Shown piece after piece: positions 51,678 to 59,388 of a stretch of DNA of 64,000 nt. The first letter of the stretch is position 1. Each line of letters starts with the position of its first letter. The notes beneath the pieces are model-generated. The model saw only the letters and a list, made by a program, of their open reading frames with translations. It searched no databases and was not told the DNA's origin. This DNA is from an uncultured Eubacteriales bacterium. Lineage in GTDB: Bacteria; Bacillota; Clostridia; Oscillospirales; CAG-272. Position numbers and translations under genes: made by a program. Location: contig CAKRZE010000007.1 in the NCBI GenBank assembly GCA_934432725.1, positions 1 to 64,000 of the forward strand, read 5' to 3'.

Positions 51678-52481
51678 GCATCGGCACAGAGGAAGAAATA
51701 TCCATAGCGGCGGAGGATTTTTCCGCAATGCCCGAGGCTTGCCGGGGGAGAGACGCCTTCACAGAGCGATTTTCGCGGACACCTGCGGAGGACGGAGCTG
51801 CCGCGATGCCTTCCGGTCGGATTGCCGGAAGCGCGGATGCGGGAAGCCTGTCCGGTCGGCGGGATTGAAGCGGCGGGCTTGGCTTCCGCATGAGGAAATC
51901 ATCCTTTTGGCGCTTTGATTCATATGTGCGGAGTGCCGGGGATGCGGCGGATGCCGCGCCGTACAAGGGTGCGGTCTGCCCGGCCCGGGATGCGGCGGAT
52001 AACCGTTCTGCGGCGCTGTGCAGGGAGCAAACGCGACCGGCATCGGGTGCTCTCTGAGGCATGCGCAAGGCGGCAGGCTCCGGAAGACGAGGCAGAGTCC
52101 GGACGCGCCGAAGAAAAGCGAAGCGGATGCGCGGACGGCATGCGGTCTGCCCGGCCCGGGATGCGGCGGATAACCGTTCCGCGGCGCTGCACAGGGGGGC
52201 AAACGCGACCGGCATCGGATGCTCTCTGAGGCATGCGCAAAGCGGGCAGGCTCCGGAAGACGAGGCAGAGTCCGGACGCGCCGAAGAAAAGCGAAGCGAA
52301 TGCGCGGACGGCATGCGGTCTGCCCGGCCCGGGATGCGGCGGATAACCGTTCTGCGGCGCTGTGCAGGGGGCAAACGCGACCGGCATCGGGTGCTCTCCG
52401 AGGCATGCGCAAAGCGGGCAGGCTCCGGGGGACGGAAATGCCGGTACGTCAATAACGTAAAAAGCAGCCTCGGACGGTTTA
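51678..52481. repeat. 0.8-kb spacer with three tandem copies of a 171-173 bp unit
   Basis: Copies of a block starting GTCTGCCCGGCCCGGGATGC lie at 51974, 52145 and 52318. Each runs through GGATAACCGTTC, GCAAACGCGACCGGCATCGG, GGCATGCGCAA and (in the first two complete units) GACGAGGCAGAGTCCGGACG. Copies are about 95% alike by eye; the third is partial. Frames do not stay in register and the content is not protein-like. Confidence 0.9.
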
Positions 52482-52512
52482 CAAAAAGACAGTCTCACAA
52501 GCGGTGAGACTG
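52482..52512. terminator. bidirectional terminator
   Basis: CAGTCTCAC (52490-52498) pairs with GTGAGACTG (52504-52512). On the minus strand TCTTTTTG follows and ends the glycosyltransferase transcript; on the plus strand CCTTTTATTTTA follows. Confidence 0.85.
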
Positions 52513-52540
52513 CCTTTTATTTTATGCGTCGGACTCCCCT

Positions 52541-53809
52541 TTACTCCTGCGTTTCGGAGGAGGTGAGCTGGGAAACGGGGATCGCGACCGAATGGCGGAT
52601 CGGCTTCCACTGCGGCTTCCGGAAGATCGCCGTGACGGAAATCGGAATAAAGGTGAACATGAAGAACGGGAACGTAAACAGATACCCGATTTTCTGCGCG
52701 CTTGTGCCCGCGATCTTGTTCCATTCGGTCAGGACGACAAGCAGACCGCAGAAGAACATTGAGACATAGATGCCGGCGAGCGAGGAAAGAATCGCAAGCA
52801 GGATGCCGATCCATCCCTTGGAAAGGAAGGTCGTGACCATGCTCAGGATCATGACGGCGGCGGAAAACGCAAATGCCCAGAACGACATGGTTGCCGTTTC
52901 AAAGCAGGCATAGCGGTTCTTTCCGCACGGACGGAGAATGCTGCGGAACAGGCTGCCTCCGTACTTGAAGGCAATCTGCACGCCGCCCTGCGTCCATCGG
53001 GTCCTTTGCCGCCAGGACTGCCGGAAGGAGGAGGGCTGCTCGTCATAGAGCATGGCGTCCGGATTGTATCCGATTTTAATGTCGTGGACGGCACACCATG
53101 TGTCGAATTCAATGTCCTCGGTCAGGGTGAAGAAATTCCACCCGCCGCACAGCTCCAGCACCCGGCGGCTCAGACCGAAGCCGGTTCCGGATACGGCGCA
53201 GCTTGTGCCCAAAAGCATGCGGGACTGATTCAGATGCGCGGAATCGTGCATGTACCAGATCGCATAGCCGGAGGAAACCCAGTTGTCCGCAAAATTTTTG
53301 GAATTGCGGTATCCGCAGAACACCTCATAGCCGTCGGAGTATGTCCGGTTGATGGCGGTGATATAGTTCGGGCGGAGCAGATTGTCCGCATCGAAGATCA
53401 GAAACGCGTCATAGCTTTCATAGCTTCCCTCCTCCTCAATTTTCTTGAGGAGGTAATTCAGCGCATATCCTTTGCCGACCTCTTTTTTGTTGAAGCGTTC
53501 AAATACGGTTGCTCCGTGCGCGCGCGCGGCTTCCGCAGTTTTGTCGGTGCAGTTGTCCGCGACCACATAGGTGCGGTACAGCTCGGAGGGATAGTCCTGC
53601 ATGGCGATGCTGTCCAGAAGGAAGGGCAGAACCTCCTCTTCGTTCCGCGCGGCAATCAGGATTGCATATTTGTGCCGCACGGCTTTTTTATGCGGCTTTT
53701 TCCGGATCAGAAACGGAATGAACAAATAGGCGACCTGATACATGTAGCATACGCCGAGGACGGTGGCGAGAATGAAGCTGATATCCATCAGGATGGTTAC
53801 GGCGTTCAT
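52541..53809 (-). CDS. membrane-bound family 2 glycosyltransferase
   Basis: A 422-residue protein. An N-terminal membrane helix (ISFILATVLGVCYMYQVAYLF), a GT2 catalytic domain (residues about 45-290) with YVVADNCTDKT, LIFDADN (DxD), TLTEDIEFD and QRTRWTQGG (QxxRW), then three or four C-terminal membrane helices. QxxRW and the membrane bundle are typical of processive enzymes making extracellular polysaccharide. The ATG at 53809 has AGAAGG 7 nt upstream. Its own promoter is at 53954-53982, with a leader of about 140 nt, and a terminator follows. No PilZ or c-di-GMP domain is fused. Confidence 0.9.
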   Translation of the reverse strand: MNAVTILMDISFILATVLGVCYMYQVAYLFIPFLIRKKPHKKAVRHKYAILIAARNEEEVLPFLLDSIAMQDYPSELYRTYVVADNCTDKTAEAARAHGATVFERFNKKEVGKGYALNYLLKKIEEEGSYESYDAFLIFDADNLLRPNYITAINRTYSDGYEVFCGYRNSKNFADNWVSSGYAIWYMHDSAHLNQSRMLLGTSCAVSGTGFGLSRRVLELCGGWNFFTLTEDIEFDTWCAVHDIKIGYNPDAMLYDEQPSSFRQSWRQRTRWTQGGVQIAFKYGGSLFRSILRPCGKNRYACFETATMSFWAFAFSAAVMILSMVTTFLSKGWIGILLAILSSLAGIYVSMFFCGLLVVLTEWNKIAGTSAQKIGYLFTFPFFMFTFIPISVTAIFRKPQWKPIRHSVAIPVSQLTSSETQE

Positions 53810-53849
53810 ATGTATACCTTCTGCTTTTAACGGGCAAAAGCATCCTTTC
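53809..53849 (-). promoter_or_regulatory. folded leader of the glycosyltransferase gene
   Basis: On the minus strand GAAAGGA (53849-53843), hairpin GCTTTT-(7 nt)-AAAAGC (53841-53823), then AGAAGG (53822-53817), 7 nt and ATG. Here a normal ribosome site is present after the hairpin, so the upstream GAAAGGA could be a standby site. Confidence 0.5.
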
Positions 53850-53953
53850 TTGGTTGGATCGCGGACCGGTTGACGGAGCGGACATGCCGGCTCTGCAGGG
53901 TGTTTTCCGGTTCGGGATTGGTTTTGCTTGCTGTACTATGCGTTGTAACACAC

Positions 53954-53982
53954 ATGATAACACAAAACCCGATGCTTGTCAA
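53954..53982 (-). promoter_or_regulatory. promoter of the glycosyltransferase gene
   Basis: On the minus strand TTGACA (53977-53982), a 17-bp spacer, TATCAT (53954-53959). Confidence 0.8.
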
Positions 53983-54509
53983 GAGGAATTTGACAGGTGT
54001 TTCTTTCCGGCGGGGGCAGCGGTGCGAGCTTCCCCTCCGCAATGCGCTGCACGGTACGGAAGGCGCGATGTGACCGGAATGGGGGCAGCCGCAGTACGCT
54101 TTCCGCAGACGCGCTGTGCGGCGAGGGGACAGGCGGCGTCCGGCGCTCGCTGTTTTCAGTATTCTTTATGGGGGTAAGGGGAAAATCGTCTGTTCTGTGA
54201 GGGCGGAAGCGGAGCAGCCGCGGCATTCTTTCATACGGCGGGATAGGAAGGGGACATCGCGGCGCCGTTTACCGGCATGTGCGGACCGGACGGACAAAGG
54301 GAAGGGGGTACGTTGTGTGTATCTGCGGAGATGGAACGGGGGTACAGGCTCCGGGGCGCTCCCGCAAAAATCACGGGGATGCGAAAGGCACAAACCGGGA
54401 GCTTTTTGCAGGGAAGACGACGGGAAGACGGAAAAGGGGAAATTCAGGACGTGCAACAAGTCTGCCGCAAGACGAAAGCTCCGTTTTACGGCAGACCCGA
54501 GGTTTATTT
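53983..54509. other. 527-bp spacer, nothing recognised
   Basis: GC-rich sequence between the glycosyltransferase promoter and the small membrane-protein gene. No terminator, repeat or gene that I can support. Confidence 0.4.
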
Positions 54510-54776
54510 TCAAAATTTACGGCAGATGCATAAGATTCCGCGCAGCAGGCATCCCACAAGCATCAGTCCGCTCATGACCAGCAGCGCGTCAATCAGGGCG
54601 ACAGAGCCGGAGCCGTCGGCGGTCATGTTGACGCCGCCGTCCGGAGCGCTCTTTTTGTGAAGCCGCATGGAAATGTTGAAATTTCCGGTAATCTGGCGGC
54701 AATCTCCGTTTTTATGGTTCCGGTAGGCAGTCATGATGCTGCTGCCGAAATTTTTCAGCTGTTGAAGCATACGCAT
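54510..54776 (-). CDS. small hypothetical membrane protein
   Basis: An 88-residue protein (86 if the second ATG at 54770 is used). The N-terminal half is polar and basic (QQLKNFGSSIMTAYRNHKNG, NISMRLHKKSAPDGG); the C-terminal 30 residues form one membrane helix (ALIDALLVMSGLMLVGCLLRGILCIC) ending in RKF. No family recognised. A strong ribosome site (GGGGAAAGGA) and a good promoter at 54861-54889 argue that it is expressed. Confidence 0.65.
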   Translation of the reverse strand: MRMLQQLKNFGSSIMTAYRNHKNGDCRQITGNFNISMRLHKKSAPDGGVNMTADGSGSVALIDALLVMSGLMLVGCLLRGILCICRKF

Positions 54777-54860
54777 GTTCCTTTCCCCTGCCCGGACGCT
54801 TTTCGCGCCGAGCCGCGCATGAACCGGGCGGGATTGTTTCCGACACTTTTAGTATCAATC

Positions 54861-54889
54861 ATTATACCAAACTTATGCGCCGTTTGCAA
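54861..54889 (-). promoter_or_regulatory. promoter of the small membrane-protein gene
   Basis: On the minus strand TTGCAA (54884-54889), a 17-bp spacer, TATAAT (54861-54866). Confidence 0.75.
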
Positions 54890-55381
54890 GAGGACAGGAC
54901 AAGAAAATAGCGTATTTCCGGGAATTTTTTTCATTTTTGCGTCAAAAAACGGACCTGCCGGGGAGGGGGCTGAGGCGCTTCGGCTGCGGCCCTGCCTGTG
55001 AGGGACTGCCGGGAACCGAAGGCTCGGGCGGTGCTTGCCGCCGGCTTCCGGGGCGCCCGTCCCGGCTTTCGGTATTCCGGGGCAAGCGCTTATCAAAGCG
55101 TGCCTCGCTTTGCGGCGCTTCGGCGGAGCGGGCGAAGCTTTCGGAAAAGCAACAGGCGAGCCGGGGGCGGCTCCGGATTGCAGAAGACCTCCTTGCCGAG
55201 AGCCGTGGCGCGTGTGGAGCAATGTCTCCGCGCGGTTTTGTTTTTTGTAAACCGCGGGGCAAGCCGGCTTCGGCAGCGCTGCGAAGGCTGTCTGCGCAAG
55301 GCGGCGATGCGGGAGCACCGTCCGGTCGGAGCGGACAGCCTGCCCCGGTGCTTTCCGGCTGTGCGAAACGGATAAGTCCGG
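54890..55381. other. 492-bp spacer downstream of sigE
   Basis: An AT-richer patch at 54898-54950 is followed by GC-rich sequence. I see no gene or clear terminator for sigE. Confidence 0.4.
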
Positions 55382-56083
55382 TCAGACCTTGGTTTCAATA
55401 TCCTTCCGCAGCTGCGCGATGATCTTTTTCTCAAGGCGCGATATGTAGGACTGCGAGATGCCGAGAAGGTCCGCGACCTCCTTCTGTGTATGCTCCTCTC
55501 CGCCGTCCAGCCCGAACCGCAGGCGCACAATGAGGCGCTCCCGTCCGTTCAGCCTGGACAGTGCGGCAGAGATGGTTTTCCGGTCCTCGTCCGTTTCCAG
55601 ATTCCGGTATACGCTCTCCTCGTCTGAGCCTATGATGTCGGACAGACGCAGTTCATTTCCGTCCCAATCGGTATTCAGCGGCTCGTCGATGGAGATTTCT
55701 CCGCGTTGATTTCCGGTTTTCCGGATGTACATCAGAATTTCGTTTTCGATGCACCGGGAGGCATAGGTTGCCAGCTTGATATTCCGGTCGGGGCGGAACG
55801 TGTTGATCGCCTTGATCAGACCGATCGTTCCGATGGAGATCAGATCCTCTATGCCGATTCCGGTATTTTCGAATTTTTTGGCGATATACACGACCAGACG
55901 CAGATTGTGCTCTACAAGGATACCTCTTACCTCTTCGCCCGCCTCCAGCCGACAGAGAAGCGCGTTTTCTTCCTCATGGCTGAGCGGGACCGGGAGCGTG
56001 TCCGGACCGTTGATATAGAATATGCCGTCAGAGCCGAGCGCGGCGGCAAAGCGTTTGAGTAAGCGGAGCAAAAAGCGTTTCAT
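55382..56083 (-). CDS. sigE: sporulation sigma factor SigE
   Basis: A 233-residue sigma-70 family protein. It begins with an amphipathic pro-region (MKRFLLRLLKRFAAALGSDGIFYINGPDTLP) that SpoIIGA removes to activate the mother-cell factor. Region 2 has LVEHNLRLVVYIAKKFENTGIGIEDLISIGTIGLIKAINTF and YASRCIENEILMYIRK; region 4 has the helix-turn-helix TQKEVADLLGISQSYISRLEK. The segment SIDEPLNTDWDGNELRLSDIIG is specific to the sigma-E/K group. Ribosome site AGAAAGGA. It lies 257 bp after spoIIGA. Confidence 0.95.
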   Translation of the reverse strand: MKRFLLRLLKRFAAALGSDGIFYINGPDTLPVPLSHEEENALLCRLEAGEEVRGILVEHNLRLVVYIAKKFENTGIGIEDLISIGTIGLIKAINTFRPDRNIKLATYASRCIENEILMYIRKTGNQRGEISIDEPLNTDWDGNELRLSDIIGSDEESVYRNLETDEDRKTISAALSRLNGRERLIVRLRFGLDGGEEHTQKEVADLLGISQSYISRLEKKIIAQLRKDIETKV

Positions 56084-56340
56084 TGCCGGTTTTTCCTTTC
56101 TGTGTATTCTGTGTGCCGCGGCGGGAGTCAGTTCAGACCCTCCCCGGCGGGGAAAATGACCGTTGGGATGCCCGATTATGCGGCTCCGTCCCGGTTTCCC
56201 GGGGCGCGGAAGCCGACTGCGTTCCGGCGCGGCGTCCGGATGGCTGACAGGGACCGGCGTGTCCGGCAGGGGAGGAATGCGGGCGCCCGGAAGCTGCCGT
56301 CCTTATTCCGCAGTCCCGGTGAAGCGGCATTTCGGGTTTG

Positions 56341-57216
56341 TCAGAAAAAGCGAAAGCGGAGACCTCCGTCCGCTCTGCCGGCGAGGGCTGCGGGGATGAT
56401 TGCCTCGGAAATATCGGAAACGGCGATGCACGCCTCCCGGCTGATGCCGTCGATTTCCACAAGGTCCGGAATAAATCCGATCAGGATTCCCTCCTGCCGG
56501 ACGCCGGACAGCGGGATCATCCGGATCCTGCGCATTTCGGAAAGCTCCAGAGAGCCGAAATGCTCTTCTCCGTCGGAATTCATGAGCTTTGCAAGCTGCG
56601 GTGTCAAAACCGGCTCCAACACGCCGCGCGGCACCACAATGACCGGGGCGCCTCCGAACGGGTCGGACAGAAAATTGCCGGTGTCGGTGATGCCCTGAAA
56701 GGTGACGCTTTTCCGGCGGTACTTGACGCGCACCTCCGTTTCGGCGGCAAACCGGCGCTTTTGTGCGAATCGTCCGCCCGCAAGGGTGACGATGCCGCAG
56801 ATGCCTGCCGTCACCGCCATCCAGCCGAGCGGTATACCGGAAAGTGCCGTGGCACTGTCGGTTGCCGGAAGAAAGGTCTGACCGCGCAGCCGGTTCAGAA
56901 GACTGTACAGCGCCGTCATGGCGCCTCCCATGACACATCCGATCCCGTAAAACAGCGCTGCGCAGGGGATCAGATGCGTCCCGAATACGATGTAGCACAT
57001 GAGGAAGGATACGGCAATGTGAATCAGCAGCGCAATCAGAAGGCTGCCCTCCAGCATGACCGCCGCAATTCCGTAGATGCCTCCCGCAGCTGCCGAAAGA
57101 AGCAGATGACGGACCTTCATCTTACGGTGCAGGAGCTTGCCGGTGAGAAAAAGTGTCAGAAAATCCATGGAAAAATTGATCAGAAACAGTATGTCTCCGT
57201 AAATAACCTGCTCCAT
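56341..57216 (-). CDS. spoIIGA: pro-sigma-E processing protease SpoIIGA
   Basis: A 291-residue protein with five N-terminal membrane helices (residues 1-145; starts VIYGDILFLINFSMDFLTLFL) and a C-terminal aspartic-protease-like domain with the catalytic motif ITDTGN (Asp178). Later motifs are VVPRGVLEP and RMIPLSGVRQEG. It cleaves pro-sigma-E at the septum on a signal from the forespore (SpoIIR). The ATG at 57216 has GAAAGG 14 nt upstream. It is followed by sigE, as in the classical spoIIG operon. Confidence 0.93.
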   Translation of the reverse strand: MEQVIYGDILFLINFSMDFLTLFLTGKLLHRKMKVRHLLLSAAAGGIYGIAAVMLEGSLLIALLIHIAVSFLMCYIVFGTHLIPCAALFYGIGCVMGGAMTALYSLLNRLRGQTFLPATDSATALSGIPLGWMAVTAGICGIVTLAGGRFAQKRRFAAETEVRVKYRRKSVTFQGITDTGNFLSDPFGGAPVIVVPRGVLEPVLTPQLAKLMNSDGEEHFGSLELSEMRRIRMIPLSGVRQEGILIGFIPDLVEIDGISREACIAVSDISEAIIPAALAGRADGGLRFRFF

Positions 57217-57306
57217 ATCCGCATATGCAACCTTTCCGCCATATCATACGGCATATCTGCCGTGTGCGGACACCGTGTGAGGCTCCTGTTTCCGGCTGAC
57301 AACGGT

Positions 57307-57340
57307 ATTATAGCATGCATGCGCCGGAAATTTTGTCGGA
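57307..57340 (-). promoter_or_regulatory. spoIIG-type promoter with long spacer and 0A-like box
   Basis: On the minus strand TATAAT (57307-57312) lies 21 bp from CCGACA (57334-57339). The overlong spacer is the hallmark of the Spo0A-activated spoIIG promoter of Bacillus (22 bp there). Read on the plus strand TTTTGTCGGAA covers the -35 and matches the 0A box TTTGTCRAA with one mismatch. Confidence 0.6.
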
Positions 57341-58080
57341 AGCCAGCCGCGCACCTTCGCTTTTTTTACGGAATGCCGTCGGAATGAGGGCGGTTTGGGG
57401 GAATGCGGGAGGAAGCCGCGATGCAAAAAGGTGCACGGAACACGGCGCATCGGGCAGGACTGCGGGAGGAAACGGCATTCGGGGGAGGGACGGTGCTGCC
57501 GGATACGGCTGTGCGGCCGACCGGGGGGACGGGGATATGGCGGGTGCAGGCATGCTGCGGCAGAGGGCGGCGTGCACAGGAGCAATGGGGGCTGAAAGAG
57601 ACAGCGCGCGGAATTTCGGTCGTACTGCAACAGGAGTACGGCGTGTCCGGAGCAGGATCGGGCTGCCGGAGGCGGGACATGCGGCGGCATCGTGCGCGGA
57701 GCGGTATCGGGGGAAAGGCTGAAAAAGCTGTGCTGACCTTGTTCCGGACGGCTGTCTGCGCCAAGGACTTCCGGGACTGCCGGCTGACGACATCCGGCAC
57801 GGAAGCCGGTCGGCGGGACAAGATGACCGCCGGGGGCTTTGCGGGCTCAGAGGCTGCATTGGACCGGCAAAACAAAAAAGAGCCGTGATGCTTTCACAGC
57901 TCCCTGAGGATGCGGCATGTTCGACGCGGACGGGGCGGGGTTGCCTTCTTTTTCAGGCTCCGGTCTTTTTGACGGCGGAACGGAACACCGACCGGGACAA
58001 TGCCTGCGGCTCCCGTCCGCTTGTCCGGCGGAAGACGGACGGCACGGAAGGGGACATCCTCCCGCGCACATGCTGCGCTT
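57341..58080. other. spacer between spoIIGA and the RNHCP gene
   Basis: Contains the terminator at 57874-57902. The rest (57341-57870) is GC-rich with no gene I can support. Confidence 0.4.
57874..57902 (-). terminator. rho-independent terminator
   Basis: On the minus strand GAGCTGTGA pairs with TCACGGCTC (one G-U pair) around AAGCA, followed by six T. It ends the transcript of the RNHCP gene, about 180 nt past its stop. Confidence 0.85.
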
Positions 58081-58410
58081 TTACACGCCGCGCGCAGTCA
58101 GGCGGATCAAAAGGTCCAGATTGTCCGGCTGGCAGCCCGCTTCATAGGCAGCCTTATTGCGCCGGACGGCTCCGCACTTTCTGCACTTATGGATCAGGAT
58201 ATAGCCGCGTTTGGTATCGGGCTGCGCGGAAATCGGGTCCATGATGCCTCCGCATTCCGCCGCACGGTCGCCGGGATTGACATCTACGTGCAGAGAGCAG
58301 AGGCAGAAGGGACAGTGGTTCCGGGAGGTATAGCCGAGCGGCAGCACCTCTTTCCCGCAGTTGAGGCAGACAAAGCCGCTGTCGTTTTTTGAAAAGCGCT
58401 TGGTTTCCAT
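58081..58410 (-). CDS. RNHCP domain zinc-ribbon protein
   Basis: A 109-residue protein with paired cysteines: CLNC (15, 18), RNHCPFCLC (33, 36, 38), C53 and CRKC (76, 79). The run SRNHCPFC is the signature of the RNHCP domain, a small zinc-ribbon protein of unknown role found in many bacteria. It was probably made from its own promoter, although I do not see a good one in the 314 bp upstream. It may bind nucleic acid or act in ribosome-related stress; that is only a guess. Confidence 0.85.
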   Translation of the reverse strand: METKRFSKNDSGFVCLNCGKEVLPLGYTSRNHCPFCLCSLHVDVNPGDRAAECGGIMDPISAQPDTKRGYILIHKCRKCGAVRRNKAAYEAGCQPDNLDLLIRLTARGV

Positions 58411-58724
58411 ATCTGTTTTCTCCTGTTTCCCGGCAGTGCTTTTGCATGCCGATGCCTGATTTCCGCTGCCTTAAGGGGCATGGTATGGGTATTACTCCGG
58501 AGGGAACTCACGGCGTTTGCACGGCTGCCGCTCCGGGACATGCTTTGCCGACGGGAGGACGTCCGGAGGAACGGAGTGCGGAACGGCATCGCACCGTGCG
58601 CCGGAGCGTTCCGGACAGGGGCGCCCTCCGCCTCCCGTTTTTCCGGGAGCGGCACGGAATTCCGTCCCTGCCTGCGTGGGAGGCGGATCATGCCCTTTCG
58701 GGATGTCTTAGGGGGAGCCGGCGC
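58411..58724. other. 314-bp spacer, nothing recognised
   Basis: Lies between the HD-domain gene (end of phoBR operon) and the RNHCP gene. No clear terminator or promoter. Confidence 0.4.
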
Positions 58725-59384
58725 TTAAATCAGCTGCTGCTCGTTGATGATCAGACGGAAAGAAAGCCCGAGGCGCTCCGCTGCCTTGCGGCAGAGGATC
58801 ATGCGGTCCATGAAGATTTCGAAATAGTCCATGACCGAGCCGTAATGTGTGTCGATGGAGAGCTTCAGCTTAATGATGGAGTGGTTTTCGTTGATTTTCA
58901 GCTCGGACCGCTTGACGGAATAGTTGACTCTGTCGTGAATGTCAAACGTGCCGGTATCCCGGTTCCGGACGCGGCTGCGGCGGACATCCGACTTGTCTGC
59001 AAGGATCAGGGCGGCAGCCATGGGGCTGACCGGCTTTCCCGTGCCTTCATCGTGGTTTCCGATTGCGGTCACGATCTCGGAAATCTCAAGCGGCTCCATC
59101 CCCAGATTGTCCAGAATGCGGAATGCCATGACGGCTCCGCTCTGGGAGTGATCGACGCGGTTGACCAGATTGCCGATGTCGTGCAGGTATGCCGCGATCT
59201 GCATGAGCTCGATCTCTCTTTCCGGATAGCCGAGGGTTTCAAGAATATATTTTCCGTTTTGCGCAACGGTTCCGACGTGTGCAAAGCTGTGCTCCGTGAA
59301 GCCGAGGGCTGCAAGGGACTCATCCGCCTTCCGGATGTAGGTCTGAATGGCGTTGTTCTGTTTGATTTCGTCATAGGTGATCAT
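58725..59384 (-). CDS. HD-domain phosphohydrolase in the phoBR operon
   Basis: A 219-residue HD-superfamily protein. Metal ligands are in HSFAHVGTVAQNG (first His), the core YLHDIGNLVNRVDHSQSG (HD), IVTAIGNHDEG and ILADKSDVRR (Asp). The C-terminal third (DRVNYSVKRSELKINENHSI) is an added beta-rich domain. It might hydrolyse a nucleotide or phosphoester. It starts 4 bp after phoR, so it is surely co-transcribed with the phosphate-sensing pair, suggesting a role in phosphate scavenging or nucleotide signalling. Substrate unknown. Confidence 0.85.
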   Translation of the reverse strand: MITYDEIKQNNAIQTYIRKADESLAALGFTEHSFAHVGTVAQNGKYILETLGYPEREIELMQIAAYLHDIGNLVNRVDHSQSGAVMAFRILDNLGMEPLEISEIVTAIGNHDEGTGKPVSPMAAALILADKSDVRRSRVRNRDTGTFDIHDRVNYSVKRSELKINENHSIIKLKLSIDTHYGSVMDYFEIFMDRMILCRKAAERLGLSFRLIINEQQLI

Positions 59385-59388
59385 GCGG

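Noticed and set aside
51974..52440. CRISPR array suggested by regularly repeated sequence
   Set aside because: The repeated unit is about 172 bp and contiguous without unique spacers, and no cas genes are present.
51678..52540. TPP riboswitch or thiamine leader around thiN
   Set aside because: The thiN leader (50935-51005) is only 71 nt and has no CTGAGA-type core. The repeats lie downstream of the gene.
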